DNA from: Lineus longissimus | Lineage: Eukaryota > Nemertea > Pilidiophora > Heteronemertea > Lineidae | Length of the DNA: 64,000 nt | NCBI RefSeq assembly: GCF_910592395.1 | Contig: NC_088311.1 | Location: 808,501 to 872,500 of the forward strand | Reading direction: 5' to 3' | In this document: one piece after another, positions 13,375-25,921 of the stretch | Layout of the letters: each line of letters opens with the position of its first letter | Numbering within the stretch: position 1 is the first letter of the stretch | Program-made: the position numbers and the translations under genes | Notes under the pieces: model-generated | Databases searched by the model: none | What the model saw: only the letters and a program-made list of their open reading frames with translations | Told to the model about the DNA's origin: nothing

Positions 13375-15896
13375 ACAAGGTCAAATCATACCCAAGATTT
13401 GATTGGATTTCAACGGGGCTATCAAATCGATCATATTTTGGATACAGGAATTATCATGAAAGTCCAAGAGGATCTATATTTTTGCGTTTGAAAATATTGA
13501 CATTCCATGGAGGTACAGTGATTAATTTCAATACAATCATCAGAATTCTTTGCATAATATTTCAAATCAATTTACCCATTCTTGCAGCCGAGGCCAATTG
13601 ATAGTTAGTTAGGTTTTCCAAGACATTCCAGTCCACGTTTATATGAGTCCATTTTTCATTCAATATGCCAAGTACAGTTTTGTCTTAGTCACATATTGTC
13701 ATTCATGTGGTTTTCCTGTACAGCATTCTTGTAACATGTTATAAGTGCACTTTGATTTAGCTCTTTATTCAAATATATACTGATAGATTCAACTACAACT
13801 ACTTGTAGGCTTATAAAGGAGAAAAGGCCCAGTCCACTTATGCTTGTGTAAATATGAAATTATTGTTTAAAAAATTTTGTCTTGATAAAAATATATTTTT
13901 ATAATCTTCGTAATATTTTGTGCCAATTGTGTAAATACAATTTAACTGAGCAGTGTGTGTCATATCATTTATTATCCATTTTTTTGCATAATTCTTTGAA
14001 AAAATTGTCCAATGTAAAGCTTTGTGTGTTTCATTTGTGTATATTGTGAGGTATTCAAAGGCCCAGACATACATGTATGTGCTACTACAGGAGATTTGCA
14101 CTGTTGCATGAAATGAATAGCCTTCTTTTGTTCATTTGCACATTGCATACTCTGAGGTGTTTGTATGCTGAGTGACCTGAGTCAACAGCTTAGTTATCTA
14201 TCCATAGTGATCTGAGGGATTAGTTACAAGAGCTGGAAATTAGACATGAGGGTTTAAGACACATATCACTGTAGATTTGAACAGTTTCTCTAGTACTTCT
14301 GTATGTGTTGTTTTGAATCATATATTTGGTATACCTCAGTCTTTTGATGTGATATCTGGAACAAAATGGGGTTGTTTGCGGCTGACTGTGTCATTGTAGA
14401 CATGATATCATGTGGCTTTGGTACCTGCATCATCTAAGGCTGTGAAAAGTCAATAAAGTATCTATTGGCGTGACCTACTTATATATTCTAAAATGTGGGT
14501 CATTTAAACTAGATGAGATTTATTGTTAATAGAATTATGTTGGAGTTCACGGGCAGCAAAGTGGCTAATTAGTATTAAACAGTTTTCATATTGTAGTATA
14601 GTTGATTACTTTTTAACCGAGCCAAACTGTCTGTGTCCATCCGTTGATTGTGATCAGGATTTACACAGTTTATTCTTGATAAAAGGTTGTTAGTTCAATT
14701 ATTTATGTTGAGAGTGATATGTTGCGACTCACTAAGATGGCCGAGCTTTGTCCTCCCTTCTAAAAATGCACTGGCAAGTTCAGACAGCTTGTGTTGGAGT
14801 GGACAATACAGGGTGTCACAACAAAGGAACTTATCATTCTGAGCAGAAATGTGAGATTGTCCCGATTTGAGTTAGATTGTTCAAAACCTAACTGTGTCAG
14901 ATTGTAAAAATGTCCATTTATTCAACAACCTCATGTTTCAGTTATAAATATTTCCGTCCTTTGACCATGTTATGGGTTCTCAGTTATCAATTTGTCCGTC
15001 CTATTGTTGAATTGATCTGTTTTCAATCTGTCTAGTGCACTTGGTACCTAGGATATCAGAAATTAACAAGGATGTGAGATTAAAGATGTCCTTTGCAGGG
15101 GGGGGGGGGGTATATGATTAGACCAGATATTCAATTCTATCCTTATAACCAGTAATCAAATTTGCTGTGTTTGTGCGGGGTGAGTTTAAGCATGGGGCGA
15201 TTAGCCAGGTATCTTGGGTAAGTGCAATAGTTGTTTGTTGTTATGTTTGTGGCGACTGGATACCTCATTATGTTCCGAGTCCTTGTTCGCTTGATGACTA
15301 ATTGGCCAACTGTTCCCCTATTAGTGTATGAGTATCACTTGATGAGCAAGCTTCTCCAGCTGGAGTTTGAGGAAGTGAGCACATGCAGGCTCATCGTAGC
15401 AAAGACCGTAGGCTGATGACATGATGGGGTTTTCTTTGGATCTGCTGACAGTTTTGTAGCCATACTAAGCAAAGGTCATTGAGGGCCCAGCAGCTTGCCG
15501 AGTTGTTGTTTGCCAATTATATCAGTTTACTTTCCAATGAAATGTGAATTCCAACTCACATCTGGCTGCCCGCAATTTGACTAATTATCTTCTCAAATTT
15601 AAAGCAGTTCTCTTCATTTGAGAGCCGCATAAAATGATATTTTTCATCAAAATGACATTTTCGAGGTGCTACAAGACTGTCGATGGATTGTTTGTCCTGT
15701 TCTCCTGCTTTCACTTTCTTGAAAATGAATCAATCTTACAACTATTTATGTATATTTTTGTTATATTTTCCAAACTTCTGTGTCCACATTCTTGTTTGGT
15801 CAATGTTGCTACAGGTTGTCTCAAAATTGTCCTTTGTGATTGCCTGTATGTTTTACGAGTGCCATCCTGGTTGCATTGTTATCTGTTCCATTGTAA

Positions 15897-15966
15897 TGAC
15901 CTTGACTTGACCTTCAAGGTTTAACTAAAGTGACTTGAACTTGGAAGATTGCTGATGTGACCTTGA
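15897..15966. promoter_or_regulatory. Pair of nuclear-receptor half-sites (TGACCTTGA)
   Basis: TGACCTTGA occurs at 15897-15905 and 15958-15966. A partial TTGACCTT overlaps just after the first. The complement, TCAAGGTCA, is the extended half-site bound by monomeric receptors of the ERR/SF-1 type. No gene start is recognised nearby, so function is speculative; the site may belong to an unrecognised repeat. Confidence 0.2.
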
Positions 15967-16757
15967 CTTTTGAAAGTGTTAATTAGTTAGCTTATTGAGT
16001 GATAGTCTGCTTTTCTTTTCCGTCTCTCAGTCAGTCTGTGATTATTTGGTCCCCCAAATTTGGACATAATCTGTTTTAAAAAAATAAACAGACTTTTCTG
16101 GCTCTAATCTTAGGATTTGCAGTACAACATTTGAAGCACTGAGCAGTGCGTGTTTTCTTTCTACACCTATAAATAATGTAGATTTGTATATTTATGACTG
16201 TTGTCTGAATTTGTCACAGTTATCTTGCTGATAGTATGTTCATAATCAATAAAGATATCAAAGAACAGAAGGATGTAGTTGCTTAGTACCTTAGTAGCTA
16301 AGCCATGGCCATAACCATTGTTCGGTACGCGACAGACGCTCCAGACCTTAGATTTACAGTTCATTGATGTCGCTGGCAACGTCATTACAAAGTCCCATGT
16401 GTCAATAAGGAATCTGCTTTATACCCCAAGTTTCAAAGTGCCCACAGCTCAGGTGACCAATGAGAGGCAGCAATCATACAACTTCGCCCAATGAGGGCTG
16501 GATCAACGCTGACGTGATGATGATACCACGGGAGACTTGAAACAGTCTGTTTGTCTACTTTTCCCGCTCATACTTTTTTCCAAAGGTCAATTACCCGCAC
16601 ACATTACAGTGTGATCCAAAAGAAAGGTTTCTCATTACTATACAACATCCCGCTGAACTGGTAAAATATTTTTACGAAGTTCAAATATTTTGGACCTGTA
16701 GTATTGTCCGTCGGCCGGGCAGGTCTGATCACTATGGTAATGGCCCTGCGAACTGTA

Positions 16758-16856
16758 GGCTTACCGATAGGGGGCGTTCGTGGGCTTACCGATAGAGGGT
16801 GTTCGTGGGCTTACCGATAGAGGGCGTTCGTGGGCTTACCGATAGAGGGCGTTCGA
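16758..16856. repeat. 25-bp tandem repeat, about 4 copies
   Basis: The unit begins GGCTTACCGATAGAGGGCG and repeats every 25 bases (starts at 16758, 16783 and so on). One or two substitutions separate the first two copies from the rest. Confidence 0.9.
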
Positions 16857-17261
16857 CTCATCGTATGATTATCACGAAAGCAGAAGATGTTACGAGATGA
16901 CAACCATGATTTCATGCCACAGAATCATGGTAATTTAATCCCGCCTTACCGTTTGTCAACACAATGCACCCAAAGGGACAGATTATTGAGGCAGAGCCAG
17001 TGTCAGAGAACGCAAACTTCCAGTACTCGGATGCCGATTAAAAGCCATCCTTTCCAGTAAATGGTCCAACAGACGGCGCAGACACGCCGCTGTAAGGGCT
17101 GGCTGAATGACACATAACCTCATTAAAAGATTATGAAAGTTTAACTTGTAACTTAGCCGACTCTGCTGGTCGCCGGGCCTCAAGGCATCAAGAGCGTAGG
17201 CTACTATGGGACATGCGAGTGGATGCAACATTGGATGAAAGGACGTTACTTTGGGCGGACA
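16857..17261. other. Intergenic, nothing recognised
   Basis: No exon or repeat was recognised. A short minus-strand ORF here has no family features. Confidence 0.5.
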
Positions 17262-18538
17262 AAATCAAATTCAAATTAGTTTATTAATCAAGAGGCCCGG
17301 AGGGCAAAGGTACACATGGTACAATAGAAATACAATGATTTTGATTGAAAGTACATAAGACATACAAAGGATACATGACAAAAGTAACAATATAAAGTCT
17401 ACTACCGGGGTCAAACCTGGAGTAGATACTAGTAGGTGGGAGAGAGGAGGTCCTTATTTTATGCGATCAGAAAAGCATTTCTGTAAAAATGATGATAGCT
17501 TCTGACAAATTCCAGGGTCCTCATTTGAAAGAAGCCAGATAAACTTATTTCCTGGTGAGAGACCTGAAAAGTTGATGTTGTTCTCATTGATAACTGAGAA
17601 AAAATCGTTCCTTGAAGCATCATATTTTGGGCAGGCAGTTAGAAAGTGAACCTCGTCTTCTATTGAAGTCCCATCACAAGAACACACCCTCTCTTCAACT
17701 TTAAGTTTTTTGTATCTACCTCTTTCAATGGCTAGATCGTGACAGCTAATGCGGAAACAACAAAGGGATCTTCTTAAAGAAAAACTTGAAATTGAAGTCA
17801 GATATTTCTCACAGCAGAGTTGCGTTTTGAAGGACCTATAAGTGCGTAATTTGTTTTTAGCATTTGGATTCCGAGAATCATCCCAAATTTCTAGCTTCCA
17901 CTTTCTGTAAAATTCTTCACCTAATTTATGAACAAGACTGGAGGTTGAAACACTTTCAGCATTGTTTGCATCCAGATTCAGACAACCACAAATAAATTTT
18001 ATACAAGAAAACCAAGACTGTTTTCCTTTGTTGTCTAGATCCTTACTAACTTGTAAGGCACTGGTTAAAATAGACTTCGAACTAATTTCCCCATCCACTG
18101 TGTTGAGAGACAAGGATTCAAGCCTTAGCCAGAAAGAGAACATAGATTTGGCTATCATTAAATACAGTGGATGTCTGCCCAACTCGCCATACACGGCCAG
18201 ATTTGTGGCATTTGTGTTAACACCCAGTACATATTTACAGAACTTCATGTGAAGGTTCTCACAGGGGAGATTTTCGAATCCCTTATCAATCTTAAATTCT
18301 CTCTCTCTTTTAACTTTTGAGGACATAGGGTTAAAACATCCCCAAATATCACTGCCATATAAAAGTATTGGCTGTATAGTGTGGTCAAATATATGGAGTA
18401 AGGTTGAGACATTTGGAAGCTGAGAGCTAAAGATACGCCTTAATTTAAAAAAAAGCTTTAAGGGCTTTGTTATGAAGATCACGCTTTGCCTCAGCAAAAA
18501 CGAAAAGTAGGTTTGCCCTTGTCTTTGTAGGCTCGCGA
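17262..18538 (-). mobile_element. 5'-truncated non-LTR retrotransposon (LINE) remnant
   Basis: The minus strand encodes the C-terminal part of a LINE reverse-transcriptase polyprotein, followed by a short 3' tail to about 17262. There is no endonuclease domain and no RT catalytic (YxDD) core, so most of the element's 5' part is missing, as is usual for aborted target-primed insertions. Upstream of about 18538 the frame meets a stop and the similarity appears to end. Jockey/CR1/RTE-like affinity is a guess from the style of the C-terminal region; clade assignment needs a database search. Confidence 0.75.
17454..18538 (-). pseudogene. LINE reverse-transcriptase C-terminal region, frameshifted
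   Basis: The open stretch of about 345 codons contains the RT-connection motif ILLYGSDIWG. Near the end it has a C-x-C...HFL-x-x-CP-x-Y cysteine/histidine pattern, both seen in the C-terminal part of LINE polyproteins. Upstream of an eight-base run of T (minus strand, near 18445), the LINE-like reading moves to another frame, readable back to about 18530 (residues like FAEAKRDLHNKALKAFF). This points to an indel in the homopolymer. The copy is therefore truncated and frameshifted, and is not expected to be functional. Confidence 0.75.
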
Positions 18539-18740
18539 ATCAGTTACGGCAAAGTTTTTAGTACCCTCGGAGAAGATGTGACGGGTCCATAAGTCGGACA
18601 TGGCCCGATATTGACCATCTTTGTTTGGCGACCTTTGTAGAGAGAGGTCCCTTGCACATCTCGTTTCGTGCCTTGTTGCTTATGAGGATCTTCGGCCAGC
18701 AGTGATCTGCGATGGAACGTAGGTGCCTTAATAAACCTAT

Positions 18741-18893
18741 AGAGTGTTTTCACGGTCAGCCATGTTGGAGGGCAGAACAATGATTTGTCATGTCTGACAT
18801 AACTGAATCAAATGCTGTCATGGTCTTTTGGGCCTGCTTACTTTTGTCTGTCCCTCCAACATGGCCGGTGATGACGTCACGTGTAACCACTCT
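18741..18893. mobile_element. Small inverted-repeat element (MITE-like), 153 bp
   Basis: The left arm starts AGAGTG and includes CATGTTGGAGGG. The right arm has the complement (CCCTCCAACATG) and ends CACTCT. The right arm also carries GATGACGTCACGTG, a CRE overlapping an E-box. There is no coding capacity, and the target-site duplication is unclear. Confidence 0.6.
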
Positions 18894-19288
18894 GTTGTTG
18901 TTGAAGGAGCTACTGGTAGTCTAAGTCTCTTTTTTATTGTATACAGTTTATTTACATCTTTATTACATCGCAGACATCTACACATGATGGGACCGCAGAA
19001 ACACCCAGCTATAGTAAAAGGAGGACTACAAGACTTGATACATGTGTTTGTGACGACCGATGCTTCAAACTGAACAGAAGTTGATCTCAGTCGGATCAAA
19101 GTCGTTTCACTCCATTCCTTTGTGCGTTATCCCATTTGAACAACAGTGTCTGTTTGTTATGAGAACTTGCATTGAATTGTGCCATCGGCTGCCTATATAT
19201 ATATATATACACTGTACAATGCACATATAATTGTCTCGGATGATCAGTCAATGACTGTACACAAAATAAATCAATCAAGATTACCAAT
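18894..19288. other. 3' flank of the SLC1A gene
   Basis: No exon was recognised. A short (TA)n run lies near 19195-19209. The region probably contains the 3' UTR of the minus-strand transporter gene. Confidence 0.5.
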
Positions 19289-22200
19289 TTATAAGTTTGT
19301 GGTGTTAGTCGCATTAGATCCATGATAGTCGTGCCCTTCACTCGGATAACCATTTTTATCTATCGAGTCAAACCCATCCCCGCCCTCGGCATCCTCCGCA
19401 TCCAGTTTCCGCAACGTCGCCTGTGAATACTTGTCGATGATGGACGCTCCAATCGCATCGCCGAGAACATTGATAGTGGTGCGACAGCGGTCCCTAAAAA
19501 GACAGGAAGCGATTGTTCAAAGTGTCACAACATGAGATCGTGATGTTGTACGGGGGGGGGGGGGTAGGCCTACATGTGGCGCCAGGAATCAAGCAAGGTC
19601 ATGGACGTAGATATGTACGTCTGTTTGCGTTTCAGTCACAAACCATCGGGTAAACGAAGGCCCGCTGAAACTGTCATAATGACGACGAAACACGCCACCT
19701 CCTTTTCCATACATGATCCCCTCAGTTGGCCTATATTCTTTACAGTTCAATAATAGAGGTTCTTCACGTGACGTCACGACGTGACGTTTTGACGGCCACC
19801 CGCCAAGTCGTGACCACGTGTGACGGCCAACGTCAGTGAAGATCCTCTATATTGATACTTACAGGAACCAATCAACGGCAAGAATGAGTGTGATATCTTC
19901 TGTTGGTAAGCCGACTGCTGTTAATACGATCACCATGGTCACAAGACCAGCTTGTGGCACACCGGCTGCTCCAATCGAGGCTGCCGTCGATGTGATACTG
20001 AAATGGGATGACAAAGATTGGTCTTCAAAGATCCCACAACCGTCCCCCTACAGAAGAAAATATAGTCCCTCTATCTGGACAGGAAGGAAGGTGAATTTAG
20101 GTCTTCATGTGAATTGAACATTTAACTGTATGAAGTAATTTTTTTCCTGGTTCTTCCTTCATTCTTGCTTCAACCTATCTAGACCGGCCTTGACACGCCC
20201 CACCGAGCGGAGCGAGGCACATTTTAACGGCTACAACCTACCTAACAATTATAATCTGCCCAATGTTCAGCCAGATTCCATTGACCTGGGCGATAAAGAT
20301 TGAGGCGACAGCTTCATAGAGGGCGGTACCATCCATGTTGATGGTTGCACCAATAGGAAGGACGAAACGGGTCACGCGGCGATCTATTTTTAGATTTTCC
20401 TCCAGGCAGCGGAACGTCACCGGAAGTGTGGCAGAGCTGAAAAGGGATAGTAGTGGGTGATTGTGTCATCGCATTCCACCATTACCGTTCTCATCACATG
20501 TGATGTTCGGTTTACAAGTGCTTGACCATTGCACATGGACCAGCGAAGTCGAAAGCGTTTGACAAGGAGAGCCAGGTGAGGTTATGATCCGATGTCTCCA
20601 CCCTCCAAGCCCAGACCACTTGACGTCCGACCAACTCCTGGTTCGTCATCACACGACCGACACAATCACCGGTATATATTTCCTCCATTCTCCAATCAAC
20701 TTACCTCGAGGCAGTGGCCAATGCTGTTACCAAAGCTTGCAAAATGCCTGCTACGAATTTAAAGGGATTTTTACGGACGAATATAAGGTAGAGTAATGGC
20801 AAGATGATGAATCCATGGATTGCAAGGCCGGCAAGAACCGTGGCGATATACAGGCCTAGCTGTTGTAGGGCGGTCTCTATGTTCTCCATCTCCACAATCT
20901 TTGAGGCGACAAGGAAGAGTACACCGATGGGCGAGTACCTGAAGACAGACAAGTGATGGAGCTTATAAAGAATCGAATAGAGTTGTATCGCATCAACAGA
21001 CAACCTTGGCAGCCATCAAAACTTCTATGGTTCAGGGTTGGTATTCAAACAGATAATCTTATCTCTTCGAGACACCTCTCCGAGCACGGCCGGTATGCTC
21101 CAACGAGAATCGACAACGGGGCACGAATTGAATGACGAAGTACCTACCAAATCACCAGGCCAATAAGCGCCATGACCGCCTCGTTCATTGCACTAAAGAA
21201 TGCCACCAGAGGGCGGCACTTCTCACCCATCCTGCTGATGATCATCCCGAAGGCGATGGAGAAGACCACGATACCCAAGACATTGGTGCCGTCTGACGTG
21301 CCCGTCACTGGTCTGTATTGCATGGCTGGAAGAAATAGGATAGTCGTCAACATGAAGCAAAAACCTACTCTGGTCTGGTGATGTCTTTAAAACGTTTTGA
21401 ATGGATCACTATAGGCCTATCAATGCAGTGTGTTTGCCCAAATCGTCTGTTTGAGTGTATCTCAGAAGATGATGATGACGAGATGAAGACTGGTGATGAC
21501 GAAAACGACCAATTTCCGGCTAACTTATCTCCACACATTAATGTTGTCAAATCGAGAAGAAAAAGGGTTTACATTCTTTCTATATGTACTTACGTGCGTC
21601 CGTGGCGTTAGGAGAAATTGTGACATTTGAGGCCAATGTTGGTGGAGCCAGTGTCGGTATTGGCACCTGTTCAGTTTTAGTCTAAAAGAGAGATCGTATT
21701 AATCTAACATAGGATCTAGGCAAGCAACAGTACTAGAAACGTTTAAGTATAAAATCGTGGCCAGAAATAGCTTCTTTTTTTAAAGGGAAGATTACAACAG
21801 GGAGGGTCCAAGGCCTACTGTGACCATGGCAAATCCAATGTAGATTTTTTTTCGAGGCGGGGGGGGGGGCTTCGGGACAACGAAGTGTAAAGCGTAGCGT
21901 GTCACTTACCTGTTTAAAACAAGCTAGAACAAGATTTTCTGGGAACATGTTCCTGAAAATAATTGAAGTATGTTATCAAGTAAATATGCAAAGGTATCGG
22001 GTCTGTCACATGAACATTTCTGCGAGAGTCTGAAGAGCGCTACTGAGACTATATAACAAACATCAAACTGCATGCATTTTCGCGCAGATAAATACATGTG
22101 AAAGTGCTTGATTCTCACTTGGAAAAAAAACTACACTTTGGGTTGATATCTCTAAAATACTAGCGATTGGTTTGATACAAGTCTAATACATTGTAAGTAA

Positions 22201-23439
22201 AAATGTGTCAGGATTAATGAGGGTCATTCTCCTAACCTTTCGATCATTTTACTATTTTGCTTTGGACCATGGGTTTCCAGCGAATTAAACGATCATTTGA
22301 ACTTTCCGCTCAATGAGGTGCAAAAGGGTTTAGGCGAGATAACTTTCTGTAATATCATGTGATCGGACAAAAAGGGCGCCTATGTGCCTGCAGGGCCTGG
22401 AGTTGGGCCTCAATGCGTTGAAACTTTAATACAGTCTCAGCCCTGGTACTATATAGCGAGTCGTGCCAGGATTGAAGACTTTCAAAGTAAAGTTTTTGCA
22501 AGTGCGGTAACAATTTGTGAAAAGCGGTTGTTTTAACTCGCCAAAACATTATTTCGCTCAGTAACACTGAATTTACTTTAAGAGAAATTGTTGGCAAAAG
22601 TTTACTCTTCGGATTGTTGAAAATGTGAAAGAATTATGTAATGAATTATTGACTTTGGGTAAGAAAATCTTGCAAGTAAAGAATGAGTACCAGCCAGGAC
22701 AGAAAACCCCTGCTTTGTTTGTCAACATGGATCACTTTAAGGGGACAAAATGCAAAGAGAGACCCAATTAGGCAATTTACATGTATCAGGTCGGTGACAA
22801 GAAGAAATAATTTGGGAGATTTTTCCTCAAGGTTCCTTACCTGACAAGATCCATGAGAGCATCAGCTGGATTGACGATCTTTGAGCTGCCAACGCGGTCA
22901 ATAGTTCCTCCTTTCTGCTCACCAGGTTTAATCAACACCACGAGTACGATGCCCAGGATCACAGCTGAGACGGTTGTTGTGAGGTAATATAAGACAGCCT
23001 TAGCGCCCATGCTGCCAGACGCTCGGGTATCCAGAGCTGCCAAACCAGAGATCAAACTCGAGATAATCAGCGGAAGAATCAACATCTTGAGCATCCGAAG
23101 CAGAAGATCGCCGGGGAACTTGAGGTAGATGATATCCCTGTCAGTGAGGCGGGGCTCTACGTATCTCAGGCCAACACCCAGTCCGATCCCAGCCACCATG
23201 GACACCAGCATCAATATCAGCAACAAATTGTTCTTCAGCCATTTCTTACAGCATCGTCCGCTACACTCGCACTTCTTGCAACCGTCCCCGCATCCTTCAC
23301 CCCGAGCCATGATGTGCGTCTCTTTGGTAGGCCTCCGTGTTCCGTTCTGGACGGCCCCGTTGTCACTCTCCAACTGAACTCGAAAATCCTGCATAAGAGA
23401 ACTCTTAGCGACACATTTGTCTTCACTGTATGCAGGCAT
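19289..23439 (-). CDS. Excitatory amino acid transporter, SLC1A family
   Basis: Coding exons in transcript order: 23439-22841, 21952-21910, 21681-21594, 21325-21148, 20938-20705, 20436-20242, 19997-19863, 19493-19289 (TAA), about 490 residues, all GT-AG and in frame. The family is a plasma-membrane trimer that co-transports glutamate or aspartate with sodium and counter-transports potassium. Visible features: a Cys-rich cytosolic N-terminus ([19 protein letters not shown]); first membrane helices after KKWLKNN; the NMFPENLV motif; an extracellular loop with two N-glycosylation sequons (NVT, NAT); SSATLP in hairpin 1; [10 protein letters not shown] in TM7; [14 protein letters not shown] in hairpin 2; and [16 protein letters not shown] in TM8. 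The TM8 arginine (DRCRT) is the residue linked to acidic rather than neutral substrates. Start chosen at MPAYSEDK, the first ATG after a possible acceptor at about 23480; an upstream 5' UTR exon is likely but not located. Confidence 0.93.
19748..19854. mobile_element. 107-bp inverted-repeat element in the last SLC1A intron
   Basis: Left end CAATAATAGAGGTTCTTCAC is mirrored by right end GTGAAGATCCTCTATATTG. The left arm contains TTCACGTGACGTCACG, the same E-box/CRE core as the element at 18741-18893. Its right end lies only a few bases from the 5' splice site that follows exon 19997-19863. Confidence 0.65.
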
Positions 23440-25921
23440 TGTTGACAAAGTCTTCAAACCACCAATAGACCCCTTGGAAAGACAAAGACATCGTATATAA
23501 AGGATTCTCAAATATTTATCTTTTTGTTACTCTGCTGTAAGTTTGCCAAGATCGCAGTCAGACTTCCAAATAAGCTCAGGGCCTATATCCTTATGTTGGT
23601 TGTTTGGTTGATCTCAGATATAGAACAGTGAACAGTTGAAGCGTATTTCCTACGACAAGTACAATGCCCTATGTTCAGCAAGCCTATCTGCGCCAGACTT
23701 ATGAATAGGAAATGAGACGACCGAGAAAATGTAAAAAGGAGGTTGAAACGTTGGTGTGCGGAATCCCCTTCATCATGCATCCGCTACGCAGATTGATCGG
23801 GGTAACATTTCGTTCTCTAAAACTCCTGCCAGTTAGTGTTATATCAGCTCTAGTTCTGGGCATTATCCATCTGGTACTGCACGATCGATGATCAGTATCT
23901 TCCCAACCAAGGTTTTTGCATACTTTGATTTATAAGGGAGTGTAAAATCATGAGAGTCCGGGTGGATGATCAGCGGTAACCCGTGTTTATGTGATGCTGG
24001 GCTCCGTGAACGAACTCCTCAACAAACAGGTATATACGTGAGAATGCCGCGAAGAAAAACTTGCAACTGCAGTTTAAAGGACCAAACAAGTCTCATGTTA
24101 TGCTAGTGCCGCATTAGGCCCAGAAGCAAATTGACAAGGCAATGACTAATTCCTACCGTCACGATCTCCTTATACAGACATTTGTTACCTTAATACAGAC
24201 ATTTGGAACCTTAATAGAAGTTAGCAAGGTTTATATGGAAGAACCAAATTCACAGTGACGTTTCATTCATCAGTCGAAAATTTGTCGACGATCTGATGCA
24301 GGGAGTTGTTAAAGATCTGTATCACACCTCCCTGATCTGTTATAGGAACCTTTCACTTACCCTACCCATTTAGGAGAAGTATAGTCCATGTAAAGGTCAC
24401 ATATACACTGCAAGGGGTTTAAATACATCATTACTTAAATTAGGCGAATAATTTCTTCACACAATGAATATGAAGGAGTTTAATGTTTTGTGACTTAAGG
24501 TAGACTAAGCAGGGGCGGGGAGGTGGAACATTTTAACCTGCCAGAATGGTTTCGACATATATATACTGTAAGACGGGAGAGACACCTATGGACGACTTTG
24601 TTTAACTTTATCTTGCCTACCTAGCTGAATAGACAGCTAGAGAAATCAATGAGGGAATACAGAGGAAACCAGTCAATGTGTCTTTCAACGTTACAGCTGG
24701 CCCAAAATGTGGACAAATAATCAGAAACGGAAACCCTCAAAAACGTTATATGAAAATCCCAAAATCCGTTGACGGACAGATTCGAATGTAACAAGTAGGA
24801 ATGAGCCAACAAGTAATTTGTCAAGATCATTCGTATTCATGAAAAAACACACATTTCAGTAAATGTAGCATAGGCCCTTTTACTTTCCTGATTTCACATT
24901 CATTTTACGCCTGTTTATCTCATCGTGATGTTTGTGATCTGCATCAGCGCGCATAAATGAATGAACGGGACATTGTCACCATGTGTTGAAAAGAATTGTT
25001 CTGGTTGGGTGAATTATCAAGCTTGATGAAAGACCTCGACTCACATCAGACGTATTGTATGGTCCATATTATATAGGGCCTGCAATACATCTGTCGTGGA
25101 TGTTTTTGGGACATGAATATCTGAATTTGGGGAGGACAGAAAAGATAATCCACACTGGTACAGTGCACGGTGATAAGGTGAATAGAGCCATATTAACATC
25201 AATCTTATTTAATGAATTCTGATCTTCAGGCCGATGTAACAGTAACAAATGCCCCCCTGGAAAAAGTGTCCGGCCCTATTGTATTCTGCAATATGATTCT
25301 ATAGAGAGGCTGACCGTCAATAGCTCAGAGATTGAAGCGCATAATAGAATCCTTTGTTTCCCGGGCATTCTATCCTAGGATATTTTAAACTTCTACACCG
25401 GCTCCACCATCTTTAACTGACTCCCTCCCCCACACACCTGCCCGCACGCACCCTCACACACACACACACGCATGATTTTATGCGAATTTCTCCAAAGTTC
25501 GACCCTAACCTGAACGATATCCAAGTGACCCCCAGCGCCAAAACCAGGGTTACCTTCCTCGCTAAAGCTCCTCTCCCTCCTTAGTATGTTGCAGCTAAAA
25601 ATGTAACTTCAAAAACCGTATTTTCTTTGAACTTTTGTAATCTATATACGTGTATGTTTGATTTAGTCCACGAGCATAATACGTCGATAGCCGGTGTGAT
25701 ATTCGGAATTGTACACGACGATAGGTGTACATCATAGCATTTTCGCTAGATTGTTTACAGATGTTACAATATAATAGTTTGCATATAATGGAAATAGAAA
25801 TCGAAAAGAAATGCACTTTTTTTTCGACTTCAACGTTATACCACGGACTTCAATGTTATCGATCAATCCGAAGACAATTGAGCACTGTTGTTGAAGATGC
25901 ATCACTAAGTTAGAAGTTAGA
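23440..25921. other. Region between SLC1A and the intronless ORF
   Basis: No exon was recognised on either strand. It probably contains the promoter and 5' non-coding exon(s) of the SLC1A gene (minus strand) and the 3' flank of the next minus-strand ORF. A short CA run lies at 25455-25469. Confidence 0.5.
25455..25469. repeat. (CA)n microsatellite
   Basis: About seven CA units sit in a C-rich stretch. Confidence 0.85.

Larger units (their letters stand above)
13187..16757. other. 3' flank and intergenic region after the LOXHD1-like gene
   Basis: The region is AT-rich with no credible coding exon on either strand. It includes the probable 3' UTR (to about 13.4 or 14.5 kb), a run of about 13 G at 15098-15110, and two TGACCTTGA motifs near 15.9 kb. 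Short ORFs around 15.6-15.9 kb lack features of real exons. Confidence 0.6.

Noticed and set aside
17962-18252. Plus-strand ORF antisense to the LINE remnant
   Set aside because: It is the reverse of a clear LINE coding region.
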